IMG/VR virus record: IMGVR_UViG_3300033553_000812 | Location: 1 to 37,498 of that record | Reading direction: 5' to 3' (one strand) | Length of the DNA stretch: 37,498 bases | Source of the DNA: a virus | Part shown: piece by piece, positions 14,029 to 21,870 of the stretch | How positions within the stretch are numbered: position 1 is the first letter of the stretch | Layout: the number at the start of each line of letters is the position of its first letter | The notes under the pieces: generated by a model | Told to the model about the DNA's origin: nothing | Seen by the model: the letters and a program-made list of their open reading frames with translations, nothing else | The model's database searches: none | Position numbers and translations under genes: made by a program

Positions 14029-14430
14029 GTGCCCCTCGACAGCATCACCTTTTCCGGCGTCATGCAGTTCATCAACGCCGTCGGCGTGCTCGCCGTCGGG
14101 GTCTACACCTGGCTGATCAGCCGGTCGGTCGCCAACCGAGAGGCGATCGACAAACTGGTCGCCCGCCAGGCCGAGTCAGACCGACGTATCGACCATCTCG
14201 ATTCCGTCTCCGAACACGTCCCCACTCAACGGGATCTTGCTGAAACAGAGCGGCGCATCGAACGGTTGGAGTCCATTTTCGACCATGCCCCGACGCATCA
14301 GGATCTCTCCCAGTTGCATGGCCGTATCAATGATCTGTCCGAGGCCGTGAGCCGGCTGGTCGGGGTGATGAGTGCCGTGCAGCGCTCGCTCGATCGCGTG
14401 GAAACCAAGCTGATGCAGGAGGCGAAATGA
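14029..14430 (+). CDS. DUF2730 family membrane-anchored coiled-coil protein
   Basis: A 133-aa protein from a GTG start with AAGGAG upstream. One transmembrane helix (about 10-30) is followed by a long coiled coil in which two similar stretches occur, around RIDHLDSVSEHVPTQRDLAE and RIERLESIFDHAPTHQDLSQ (about 53-95), a tandem duplication of about 27 residues. DUF2730 proteins are regularly found between the lysis and terminase genes of Mu-like phages (Mu gp25 position). Their role is unknown. Confidence 0.82.
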   Translation: MPLDSITFSGVMQFINAVGVLAVGVYTWLISRSVANREAIDKLVARQAESDRRIDHLDSVSEHVPTQRDLAETERRIERLESIFDHAPTHQDLSQLHGRINDLSEAVSRLVGVMSAVQRSLDRVETKLMQEAK

Positions 14431-14720
14431 CGCACTACCGAGACCTGATTGCCGCTGACCGCCGGCTGGTGCTGCTCCAGGCACTGGCCGAGGTGCCCGA
14501 CTACGCCCTGCGCGAGACCGTGCTGATCCGTCTGCTGGAAGGCGAACGCCTGGCCGTCGGCCAGACCGAGTTGCGCGAAGAGTTCACCTGGTTGGCCGAT
14601 CGCGGCCTGATCACCGTCGAGTACCACGACGACATCCAGGTCGGCCGGATCACCCCGCGCGGGTTAGATGTGGCCGCCGGCCGGGTGGCGATTGACGGTG
14701 TGGCGAGGCCGCGGCCGTGA
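14427..14720 (+). CDS. Winged-helix phage protein (Mu gp26 position)
   Basis: A 97-aa protein that matches the small ArsR-like winged-helix family seen just before the gp27 terminase gene in Mu-like phages. It has ADRRLVLLQALAEVPDYALR (about 10-29), a second helix block to TELREEFTWLADRGLITVEY (about 47-66) and a final wing VGRITPRGLDVA. It is coupled by ATGA to the DUF2730 gene. DNA binding is expected; a link to packaging is inferred from its place only. Confidence 0.78.
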   Translation: MTHYRDLIAADRRLVLLQALAEVPDYALRETVLIRLLEGERLAVGQTELREEFTWLADRGLITVEYHDDIQVGRITPRGLDVAAGRVAIDGVARPRP

Positions 14721-14890
14721 AGCGGGTAATGCAGGCCTTCCGATTCATCGTCAGAAACTTGGCCATCGCTTTCGCCGTTGCGGGCATCGCGTGGGGTACC
14801 GGCTACTGGTTCGGCAAAGGCTGGTCCTATGCCCAGCCCGACGTGACGCTGCACGTGCACTACGAGGACGAGACCGATGCCACCCCGTGA
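14717..14890 (+). CDS. Tiny membrane protein (57 aa)
   Basis: A GTG at 14717 overlaps the previous stop in a GTGA junction. The 57-aa product has a basic start (KRVMQAFRFIVRN), one hydrophobic segment (about 14-33, LAIAFAVAGIAWGTGYWF) and an acidic tail (HVHYEDETDATP). It ends 14 bases inside the gp27 gene. The coupled junctions at both ends and the sensible membrane topology support it as real. A small accessory membrane protein, possibly linked to lysis timing; this is inference. Confidence 0.6.
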   Translation: MKRVMQAFRFIVRNLAIAFAVAGIAWGTGYWFGKGWSYAQPDVTLHVHYEDETDATP

Positions 14891-15425
14891 CAAGATCAGC
14901 CAGCTGCCAGCCGAGGTCCGCACCGCGATCGACCGCCTGCTGATCGACCGCGGCTTCTCCGGTTATGAGGCGCTCGAGGAGCAGATCCTCGAGGCGCACG
15001 GTATCGAGGTGGGCAAGTCCACGCTGCACCGCTACGGCCAGCGCCTGGAGCGCCGCCTGTCGGCGATCAAGGCCAGCACCGAAGCGGCCAAAGCCATCGC
15101 CGATGCGGCCCCAGACGAAGCCGACCAGCGCTCGGCCGCCGTGATCTCGCTAGTGCAGTCCGACCTGTTCGAGGCATTGCTCGACCTGCAAGAGGCCGGC
15201 GACGAGGAGGTCGACACCTCCGAGCGCGTCAAGCTGCTCTCCCGCGCCGCCCGCGCGATCGCGCAGACCGGCCGGGCCTCGGTCAGCCAGAAGAAATGGG
15301 CCGCCGAGATCCGCCGCGAGGCCGCCAACGAGGCGGCCGAGGTGGCCAGTGCCGCCATGGCCAGCCAGGGCATGAGCAGGGAGGCAATCGCCACCATCAA
15401 GCGCGACATCCTGGGGATCGCCTGA
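14877..15425 (+). CDS. Small terminase subunit, gp27-like (DUF3486)
   Basis: A 182-aa protein of the DUF3486 family, equivalent to Mu gp27, thought to recognise phage DNA for headful packaging. Its N-terminal part (PRDKISQLPAEVRTAIDRLL, from residue 3) and the HTH-like stretch to VGKSTLHRYGQRLERRL (about 45-62) are typical. The rest is helical, ending with a GMSREAIATIKRDILGIA tail. It lies directly before the large subunit apart from a 33-codon gene. Confidence 0.9.
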   Translation: MPPRDKISQLPAEVRTAIDRLLIDRGFSGYEALEEQILEAHGIEVGKSTLHRYGQRLERRLSAIKASTEAAKAIADAAPDEADQRSAAVISLVQSDLFEALLDLQEAGDEEVDTSERVKLLSRAARAIAQTGRASVSQKKWAAEIRREAANEAAEVASAAMASQGMSREAIATIKRDILGIA

Positions 15426-15526
15426 TGGAGGAGCTGACCATCGCTCAGGCCATCGTGGAAGCGGGCTCCGACATCGCCTTTGCGATCGTCATCGCAGCGC
15501 TCATTCGAGGCTTTATGAATGACTGA
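15425..15526 (+). CDS. 33-residue membrane peptide between terminase subunits
   Basis: An ATG at 15425 shares its first base with the gp27 stop, and the stop overlaps the gp28 start by eight bases. The 33-aa product begins with acidic residues and carries a hydrophobic stretch (DIAFAIVIAALIRGF, about 16-30). The exact tiling with both neighbours suggests a translated cistron that carries ribosomes from gp27 to gp28. A role of its own is uncertain. Confidence 0.5.
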   Translation: MEELTIAQAIVEAGSDIAFAIVIAALIRGFMND

Positions 15527-17009
15527 CTGCCAATACCGCTACGACCCCGACGAGCTGCTGCTGCCGTATCAGCGCTGCTGGATCGAGGACACGTCCCCAC
15601 TCAAGATCGGCGAGAAGTCGCGCCGCACCGGCCTGACCTGGGCGGAGGCGGCCGATGCGGTACTGACCGCCTCGGCCCAGCGCGCCGCCGGCGGGACGAA
15701 CCATTACTACGTCGGTTCAAACAAGGAGATGGCCATCGAGTTCATCGAGGCCGCCGCCATGTGGGCGCGCGCCTTCGATCGCGCGGCGAGCGCCATCGAG
15801 GAGGAGGTGCTCAAGGACGACGACAAGGACATCCTCACCTTCAACATCCGCTTTGCCTCGGGCTTCAAAATCCAGGCGCTGTCGTCGCGGCCATCGAACC
15901 TGCGCGGTCGCCAGGGCAACGTCACCATCGACGAGGCCGCCCACCACGACAAGCTCGCCGAGGTGCTGAAAGCGGCCATGGCGCTGACGATGTGGGGCGC
16001 ACGCGTCCGCCTGATCAGCACCCACAATGGCGTGGATAACCTGTTCAACGAGCTGATCAAGGATTCCCGCGCCGGCAAGAAGCGCTACAACGTGCACCGC
16101 GTCACGCTGGACGATGCCTGCGAGATGGGCCTTTACCGGCGCATCTGCCAGATCCAGGGCAAGGACTGGACGCCGGCCGACGAGGAACAGTGGAAGGCGG
16201 ATCTCCTCTCCGACACGGCCACGCGCGAGGACGCGCTCGAGGAGTATTACTGCGTGCCCAAGCAGGGTGGTGGCGCCTACCTGTCCCGCGCCCTGATCGA
16301 GGGCCGCATGCGTGATGCGCCGGTGATTCGCTTCGAGGGCAGCGAGGACTTCAACGGCTGGCCGGACCACCTGCGCGAGGCCGAGATCCGCGACTGGTGC
16401 GACGAGCATCTCAAACCGCTGCTCATCGCGCTGAATCCCGACCTGCCGCACGCCTTCGGCGAGGACTTCGGCCGCTCCGGGGATCTGACCATCATCGCGC
16501 CGCTGGAGATCGGGCAGGATCTGACCCGCCGCGCGCCGTTCCTGGTCGAGCTGCGCAACGTCCCGTTCCGCCAGCAGGAGCAGGTGCTCAAGTACATCGT
16601 CGACCGGCTGCCACGGCTGATCGGCGGCGCGCTGGATGCCCGGGGAAACGGTCAGTACCTGGCCGAGCAGGCCACCTATCTGTACGGCGCCTCGCGCGTC
16701 GAGGCCGTGATGCTCTCGCAAGGCTGGTACCTGGAGAACATGCCGCCGTTCAAGGCGGCGTTCGAGGACGGCGAGATCGAGATCCCGCGCGACCTCGACG
16801 TGCTCGACGACCTGCGGGCCCTCCAGGTGATCCGCGGCGTGCCCAAGCTGCCGGACGTCAAGACCGGCGACAAGCGCAACCGCCACGGCGACGCGGCGAT
16901 TGCGCTGGCGCTCGCCCATTACGCAAGCCGCAAGGACGGCATCGAGATCGCCCCCTTCGAGCCGGCCCCACGCCGGGCGGACCTGCCGACCTCGGGAGGG
17001 CTGTGGTGA
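15519..17009 (+). CDS. Large terminase subunit, gp28-like
   Basis: A 496-aa packaging motor of the Mu gp28 family. The ATPase half has the divergent Walker A EKSRRTGLT (about 32-40) and Walker B VTIDEA (135-140), with a STHNG coupling motif near 167-171. The nuclease half has GEDFGRSGD with D316, and a late HGDAAIALALAH motif (about 463-474) with another acidic residue, consistent with an RNase H-type nuclease that cuts host flanking DNA. The usual length is about 500-550 aa, so it is complete. Confidence 0.95.
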   Translation: MTDCQYRYDPDELLLPYQRCWIEDTSPLKIGEKSRRTGLTWAEAADAVLTASAQRAAGGTNHYYVGSNKEMAIEFIEAAAMWARAFDRAASAIEEEVLKDDDKDILTFNIRFASGFKIQALSSRPSNLRGRQGNVTIDEAAHHDKLAEVLKAAMALTMWGARVRLISTHNGVDNLFNELIKDSRAGKKRYNVHRVTLDDACEMGLYRRICQIQGKDWTPADEEQWKADLLSDTATREDALEEYYCVPKQGGGAYLSRALIEGRMRDAPVIRFEGSEDFNGWPDHLREAEIRDWCDEHLKPLLIALNPDLPHAFGEDFGRSGDLTIIAPLEIGQDLTRRAPFLVELRNVPFRQQEQVLKYIVDRLPRLIGGALDARGNGQYLAEQATYLYGASRVEAVMLSQGWYLENMPPFKAAFEDGEIEIPRDLDVLDDLRALQVIRGVPKLPDVKTGDKRNRHGDAAIALALAHYASRKDGIEIAPFEPAPRRADLPTSGGLW

Positions 17010-17296
17010 TGCGCTGGCGTCAACGATTGATCTGGTGGCTGCTGCGTCTGGCCTGTCGTCTCGATCCCGATAGCCATTTCGTGCAGGTCCACATGTCGCC
17101 GACTCTGCCGACCACGGCCGGCCCTGTCTTCGTCTCCAGGGAAGATCAGGAGGCCGCGTTACAACAGGCGCTGATGCAGTACATCCGCATGCGCCGCGAG
17201 CTGGTCATTGCCAACCACGCCGAGCGCGCGCTGGAGCACCACCGCCACGAACTGTTCGAGGAAGAGACCCATGGCGAATTCGATTCTCGGTCCTGA
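17009..17296 (+). CDS. Small protein between terminase and portal
   Basis: A 95-aa protein starting with a short hydrophobic and basic segment (MRWRQRLIWWLLRLACRL) and continuing as a polar helix with RIRMRRELVIANHAE-like content. It overlaps gp28 by one to three bases and the portal gene by 26 bases. I do not recognise a family. A peripheral membrane or head-assembly role is only a guess. Confidence 0.6.
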   Translation: MRWRQRLIWWLLRLACRLDPDSHFVQVHMSPTLPTTAGPVFVSREDQEAALQQALMQYIRMRRELVIANHAERALEHHRHELFEEETHGEFDSRS

Positions 17297-18863
17297 CGGC
17301 ACGCCGATCAGCCCGCGCAAACTGGCGCGCGAACCACAGACCGCTCGCATGGCCAGCCTGCACCGTGAGCTGGCCGACCACCCCACGCGCGGGCTCACCC
17401 CGGCCAAGCTCGCCCGGCTGTACGAGGATGCCGAGGGCGGCGACCTCACTGCCCAGGCACGCCTGGCCGAGGACATGCAGGAGAAGGATCCCCACCTGCA
17501 TGCGGAGATCTCCAAGCGCCAGCTGGCCACCCTGACGGTCGACTGGAACCTGCGCGCGCCCAGTGGTGCCAGCGCGGCCGACCAACGCGCCACCGAGGAG
17601 CTGGAGGCGCTGCTGCGCGAGGAGATGGACATCGACCAGCTGATCCTCGATCTCGCCGGCGCCATCCTGCCGGGCTACGCCGGCATCGAGCTGGAGTGGG
17701 AGCAGTCCGAGGGCCAGTGGCGCGCGACCCCACACGCCCGGTCGGCCGACTGGTTCATGGTCGCCCCGGAGGATCGCGACACCCTTCGCCTGCGCACCAC
17801 CGCCGCCGGTGGCGAGGCCCTGCGCCCCTGGGGCTGGATCGTCCATCACCACCCGGCCAAGTCCGGGTACCTGACGCGCTCCGGGCTGGTGCGCGTGCTG
17901 GGTTGGCCGTTCCTGTTCCGGGCCTTGAGCACCCGCGACTTCGCCGAGTTCCTTGAAATCTACGGGCTACCGCTGCGCGTCGGCCGCTACCCGCGCGGGG
18001 CCACCGACGACGAGAAATCCACCCTGATGCAGGCCGTCGTCAGCATCGGCCACAACGCCGCCGGCATCCTGCCGCAGGGCATGGAGATCGAGTTTCAGGA
18101 AGCCGCCCGCGGTGCGGCCGATCCGTTCCTCGCCATGGTTCGCTGGGCCGAGCAGTCGATCAGCAAGGCGATCCTCGGCGGCACGCTCACCAGCCAGGTG
18201 GATGGCAAGGGCAGTTACGCGGCCGCCCAGACACACGACGAAGTGCGCGACGACATCAAGCGCGCCGACCTGCGCCTGATCGCCCGCACGCTCACGCGCG
18301 ACCTGGTCACCCCGCTGGCCCGCCTGAACACCGGGCTCAAGACCGTCCCGCAGTTCCGGTTCGACACTGCCGAGAACGAAGACATGGGCGCGCTCGCCGA
18401 GAGCCTGCCCAAGCTGGTCGACGCCGGCGTGCGGATCCCGCAGTCGTGGGTGCACGACAAGCTGCGCATCCCGGCCCCGGCAGACGACGAGCCGATCCTT
18501 GCCCGCCCGGCGGCCATGCCGGCGGCCGCGATGCGCGCCAGCCACCGGCAGGGCTGCACCTGCGATGGCTGCCGAGGCGAGCGCCGCGCGGCCCTGGCCG
18601 CCCAGCCCGAGGCCGCCGACCTGCAAGACGAGATCGGCCAGGTCGACCCGGACGGCCAGCACGACCAGGCGCAGCAGATCATCCGACCCATGCTCGACGC
18701 CATCGACGAGGGCCTGACGCCCGAGGAGATCATCGCCAGGCTTGCGGACCAGTACCCGGAAACCGACCCGACCGACCTGACCGAGGCACTCGCCCGCGCC
18801 ATGTTCGCCGCCGAACTGGCCGGCCGCCTGGAAGCACAGCAGGAGGCCGAGCGGGATGCCTGA
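17271..18863 (+). CDS. Portal protein, gp29-like (DUF935)
   Basis: A 530-aa protein of the DUF935 family, the Mu gp29 portal through which DNA enters the head. The start MANSILGPDGTPISPRKLAR is typical and is preferred over an earlier in-frame start at 17208. Family stretches include AEDMQEKDPHLHAEISKRQ (about 66-84), EWEQSEGQWRATPH and LRPWGWIVHHHPAKSGY, and QSISKAILGGTLTSQ (about 297-311). The C-terminal 100 residues are A, P and Q-rich with a small CTCDGC cysteine cluster near 427-432. It is followed at once by gpF, as in Mu. Confidence 0.93.
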   Translation: MANSILGPDGTPISPRKLAREPQTARMASLHRELADHPTRGLTPAKLARLYEDAEGGDLTAQARLAEDMQEKDPHLHAEISKRQLATLTVDWNLRAPSGASAADQRATEELEALLREEMDIDQLILDLAGAILPGYAGIELEWEQSEGQWRATPHARSADWFMVAPEDRDTLRLRTTAAGGEALRPWGWIVHHHPAKSGYLTRSGLVRVLGWPFLFRALSTRDFAEFLEIYGLPLRVGRYPRGATDDEKSTLMQAVVSIGHNAAGILPQGMEIEFQEAARGAADPFLAMVRWAEQSISKAILGGTLTSQVDGKGSYAAAQTHDEVRDDIKRADLRLIARTLTRDLVTPLARLNTGLKTVPQFRFDTAENEDMGALAESLPKLVDAGVRIPQSWVHDKLRIPAPADDEPILARPAAMPAAAMRASHRQGCTCDGCRGERRAALAAQPEAADLQDEIGQVDPDGQHDQAQQIIRPMLDAIDEGLTPEEIIARLADQYPETDPTDLTEALARAMFAAELAGRLEAQQEAERDA

Positions 18864-20223
18864 TCCGGTCCGCATCGGCAATGCCATCGGCCTACCACCG
18901 GCCGACGCCATCCGGTACTTCGAGGCCAAGGGTCTGAAGCTGACCGGCGACTGGCGTGAGCTGTGGCAGGCACAGCATGCCCGCGCCTTCACCGTCGCCC
19001 GCCTGGCGAAGATCGACGTGCTCAAGGACATTCACGGTGGCCTTACGGATGCGTTGAAAGAGGGGAAAACCGAGCGCGACTTCATCCGTGAACTGGCCCC
19101 AAAGCTCCAGCGCAAGGGCTGGTGGGGCGAGGCCATCGACAAGGAGACCGGCGAGGTGCTCGAGGCGTACGACGCCACCGGCCGCCCGGTGCGCTGGGGC
19201 AGCCCGTGGCGACTGCGGCTGATCTACCGCCAGAACCTTCAGACCGCCTACATGGCCGGCCGGTACCGACACCAACAGGAGATGGCCGCCAGCGGCGCGC
19301 GCCCGTACTGGCAGTACCTGGCCGTGCGCGACTCGCACACTCGCCCATCCCATGCCGGTCTGCACGGCCGGGTCTACTCGGCCGACGATCCGGTCTGGTC
19401 CTCGATCTACCCGCCCAACGGCTGGAACTGCCGCTGCCGGGTCCGCGCGCTCTCCGAGCGCCGCCTTCAGTCCGAAGGGCTCACCCCGGAGACCGGGCGC
19501 ACCGAGACCGTCGAGGTGCCCGCCGGCAAGCTGCCGGACGGCAGCCCCGACCTGCGCCCGGTCACCGCCGTGCGCTACACCGACCCGACCACCGGCAAGG
19601 AGCGGCTGCTGGCGCCCGATGCTGGCTGGAGCTACAACCCCGGGCAGGCAGGGCTCGCCCACCTGGGCGAACTGCACCTCGCCGGCAGCGCTAAGGCGCC
19701 GGCGATGCTCGGGGCATTGGCTGCCAGGGAAGCGCTGGCCGATGATCGGGTTCGCCGTGGGGTCGAGGACAGCTACCAGGAGATGGCGCGGGACGTGTTC
19801 GCCGGGCTCGATGCCGCCCAGCCACGGCCGCATGGGCGGGTTCGCCACATCGCCGCGCTGTCGCCCGACGTCATCAAGACGCTGGAACGCCGCGGCATCG
19901 GGCCACAATCCGGCGTGCTTTCGGTACGCGAGGCCGACCTGACCGATATGGCGCGGGCCGACAACGGGCGCGGGGCGGTCGATCGAGACTGGCTGCGGGG
20001 TCTACCCGCCCACCTGGCGAAACCGAGAGCGACCCTGCTGGACGCCACTCAGGACCCACCCACGCTGCTGCTCGCACACGATTACGCCAGCGATGATCGA
20101 ACGATGGTGCTGGTGCGTCTCGATAGCCGGGCGTCGACACCACGGGCCAATGCCGTGACCACGGCGCGGTTGGTGGATCGAGCCGACCTGTCGCGATATG
20201 AGGTACTCGAGGGGAGTCTCTGA
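18856..20223 (+). CDS. Minor head protein gpF-like (SPP1 gp7 family) with extra C-terminal domain
   Basis: A 455-aa protein. Residues about 1-225 form the phage head morphogenesis domain, with the signature region RDSHTRPSHAGLHG (about 159-172) and PPNGWNCRCRVRALSE (about 190-205). After a linker (about 230-300), residues about 320-455 make a separate domain that ends LLLAHDYASDDRTMVLVRL and RYEVLEGSL. Such endings resemble the PBECR-type (barnase/EndoU/colicin-like) nuclease domains found fused to gp7-type head proteins; this is a pattern judgement. It overlaps the portal gene by eight bases and gpG by one. Confidence 0.88.
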   Translation: MPDPVRIGNAIGLPPADAIRYFEAKGLKLTGDWRELWQAQHARAFTVARLAKIDVLKDIHGGLTDALKEGKTERDFIRELAPKLQRKGWWGEAIDKETGEVLEAYDATGRPVRWGSPWRLRLIYRQNLQTAYMAGRYRHQQEMAASGARPYWQYLAVRDSHTRPSHAGLHGRVYSADDPVWSSIYPPNGWNCRCRVRALSERRLQSEGLTPETGRTETVEVPAGKLPDGSPDLRPVTAVRYTDPTTGKERLLAPDAGWSYNPGQAGLAHLGELHLAGSAKAPAMLGALAAREALADDRVRRGVEDSYQEMARDVFAGLDAAQPRPHGRVRHIAALSPDVIKTLERRGIGPQSGVLSVREADLTDMARADNGRGAVDRDWLRGLPAHLAKPRATLLDATQDPPTLLLAHDYASDDRTMVLVRLDSRASTPRANAVTTARLVDRADLSRYEVLEGSL

Positions 20224-20678
20224 TGATCGATATCGACTACAAGGACCGCGCCGTCCTCAATGCCCTCCAGAGCCTGGATAGACGTCTGGACAACCTCACC
20301 CCCGCCATGCGCGATATCGCCGGGGTGCTGACCGACGCCACCGAGCGGGCTTTCCAGGACGAGGCCGATCCCGCCACCGGCACACCCTGGGCACCACTGA
20401 CCGAGGCCACCGTCGGCATGCGCGGCGGCGACGCCCACCCCATCCTCCAGCGCTCCGGCCAGCTGGCGGCCAGCGTTTCCGGCGACTGGGGGCCGGACCA
20501 GGCCGTCGCCGGAACCAACAAGGTCTACGCGGCCATGCAGCAGTTCGGCGGCACCACCGCGGCGACCAGCATGATCCCCGGCAAGGACATCCCCGCCCGC
20601 CCGTTCCTGGGGATCGGCGACGAGGACAAGGACGAGATCCTCGACATCGTCCGCAGCTATCTCGACCCGACCGCCTGA
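20223..20678 (+). CDS. Virion morphogenesis protein, gpG-like
   Basis: A 151-aa protein of the phage virion morphogenesis (Mu gpG / P2 gpS) family, involved in head-tail joining. The pattern TPWAPLTEATV (about 58-68), then HPILQRSGQLAASVSGDW (about 77-94) and the end IPARPFLGIGDEDKDEI (about 124-140) is typical. Its ATG shares a base with the gpF stop. It is the last gene before the cargo slot. Confidence 0.92.
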   Translation: MIDIDYKDRAVLNALQSLDRRLDNLTPAMRDIAGVLTDATERAFQDEADPATGTPWAPLTEATVGMRGGDAHPILQRSGQLAASVSGDWGPDQAVAGTNKVYAAMQQFGGTTAATSMIPGKDIPARPFLGIGDEDKDEILDIVRSYLDPTA

Positions 20679-20756
20679 GAAGCCGTCTAAGCGTTTCTAT
20701 CGGTTCCGGCGGACGACGACATGGGATGAGGGGGGTATCGGCCGGCAGGCGGGGAG

Positions 20757-20775
20757 TTAAACGGGGATTAAACGG
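20757..20775. promoter_or_regulatory. Direct repeats TTAAACGG upstream of the cargo promoter
   Basis: TTAAACGG occurs at 20757-20764 and at 20768-20775, 11 bp apart, one helical turn, ending where the candidate -35 begins. Tandem sites on one face of the DNA suit an activator or repressor. The word also resembles the left-end sequence CTTAACGGG (864-872). Confidence 0.45.
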
Positions 20776-20804
20776 TTGTATGTGCTAGGTATCGGTAATA
20801 GGAT
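20776..20804 (+). promoter_or_regulatory. Candidate promoter of the cargo gene
   Basis: TTGTAT (20776-20781), 17-bp spacer, TAGGAT (20799-20804). About half of the -35 and two thirds of the -10 bases match the sigma-70 consensus. It lies 91 bp upstream of the cargo ATG in the AT-richer gap after gpG, so the gene can be expressed apart from the late operon. Confidence 0.45.
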
Positions 20805-20824
20805 TCCCGCGCCTTCCAGATTCC

Positions 20825-20840
20825 GTGCTCTGGGCAGCAC
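20825..20840. promoter_or_regulatory. Inverted repeat in the cargo leader
   Basis: GTGCT (20825-20829), spacer CTGGGC, AGCAC (20836-20840). It would lie about 15 bases into the transcript from the candidate promoter. Anti-CRISPR operons often have such repeats bound by an Aca regulator, but no Aca-like gene is seen next to this gene. Confidence 0.35.
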
Positions 20841-20894
20841 TTGACGCTTGTTCAGGATCAGCAAGCCGCGCACATGACAGTCAATGGAGTGACC

Positions 20895-21842
20895 ATGAAT
20901 GATATGAGCAAATCATCCTTCTATGTCGTTTACGACGGCCCTGCGCTCGAAAGCAATCAGATGGATGTGCGTGATCTTGCGCCCGCCTTGCTGGCGCTGG
21001 GCGATGTGCTGGAGGAAGCGAACTACGTCATCAATGGGGATCACGCCAAAGTGAGCCTCAACGTTCGGGCGTCTTTCAAGACGGGCTGTTTCGGTATCGA
21101 GTTCGATGTCGTCCAAGGCATGCTCAGCCATGCCTTGGACTTCTTCCGTCACTCAGCGGTTGCTGATGCCCAGGAGCTCCTCGGCTACCTGGGGTTCGTC
21201 TACATGTCAGGCCATACCAGCTACAAGGGCCTGATGGGTGTGATCAAGTGGCTGAGGGGGCGCCAAGTTGATCGGGTAGTTCTGCTCGACAATGGGCGGG
21301 TCAAGATCATTGCCGATAGCGACTCACTCGAAATTGAGCAGCGTGTTCTTGAGCTCTACCGTCAATACCGTTTACGACAGGCCCTTGATCGTGCCATCAA
21401 CCAGCCGCTGAAACGGGACGGCATCAACTCTTTTGCGGTGTCCGAAAGCCCGGAATCAGATCACTTCACTGACGTCCAGAAGAACGAGGCGATTTGGTAT
21501 GCAACTCCAGAGATTGGTGAGGAGGTCATCGCTGACCAAGAGGAGGTGACCAACCTGCAACTCGTGAGCATTGCTTTTCGCGAAGAGAACAAGTGGCGAG
21601 TTTCCGATGGCAGTGGGTCCTTCTATGCCAGCATCAGCGACACGAACTTTCTGGACCGCATACAACATAACGAGGTGAGCTTCTCTAAGGGCGACATCCT
21701 CAAGGTGCGGCTCCGTAAACGGCAGTGGATCGTGGGAGAAGACATGAAGTCCGAATACGATATTTTGGAAGTGATCGAACACCGTCGTGCTGCCGCTCAA
21801 CTTCAACTGAAGATGGACGATTCTCGCGGGCATGACGCCTGA
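20895..21842 (+). CDS. Cargo (moron) protein of unknown function in the anti-CRISPR slot
   Basis: A 315-aa protein, family not recognised. The ATG at 20895 is used because GGAG lies five bases before it; an ATG at 20874 and a TTG at 20841 lie upstream in frame. The sequence is clearly less GC-rich than its neighbours. The N-terminal domain (about 1-150) begins SFYVVYDGPALESNQMDVRD, has DLAPALLALGDVLEEANYVI, and a strand pair KVSLNVRASFKTGCFGIEFDV. A basic segment GVIKWLRGRQVDRVV (about 115-129) joins a second part. The C-terminal domain (about 210-305) is strand-rich (EENKWRVSDGSGSFYASISD). No signal peptide, membrane segment or HTH is seen, so it is probably cytoplasmic. It has its own candidate promoter and terminator-like end, and lies between gpG and the protease. 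Confidence 0.8.
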   Translation: MNDMSKSSFYVVYDGPALESNQMDVRDLAPALLALGDVLEEANYVINGDHAKVSLNVRASFKTGCFGIEFDVVQGMLSHALDFFRHSAVADAQELLGYLGFVYMSGHTSYKGLMGVIKWLRGRQVDRVVLLDNGRVKIIADSDSLEIEQRVLELYRQYRLRQALDRAINQPLKRDGINSFAVSESPESDHFTDVQKNEAIWYATPEIGEEVIADQEEVTNLQLVSIAFREENKWRVSDGSGSFYASISDTNFLDRIQHNEVSFSKGDILKVRLRKRQWIVGEDMKSEYDILEVIEHRRAAAQLQLKMDDSRGHDA

Positions 21843-21870
21843 TTCTCCTGCTCCGCTGAAAGCCACGTTT

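Noticed and set aside
15717-16919. Minus-strand open frame of 400 codons opposite the terminase
   Set aside because: It lies fully antisense to gp28, has no recognisable motifs, and arises from high-GC codon bias. Similar shadows at 4637-5779, 18892-19908, 21700-22812 and 25582-26700 were rejected for the same reason.
20841-20894. Upstream TTG or ATG starts for the cargo gene
   Set aside because: TTG at 20841 and ATG at 20874 lack a ribosome-binding site, whereas the ATG at 20895 has GGAG at proper spacing.
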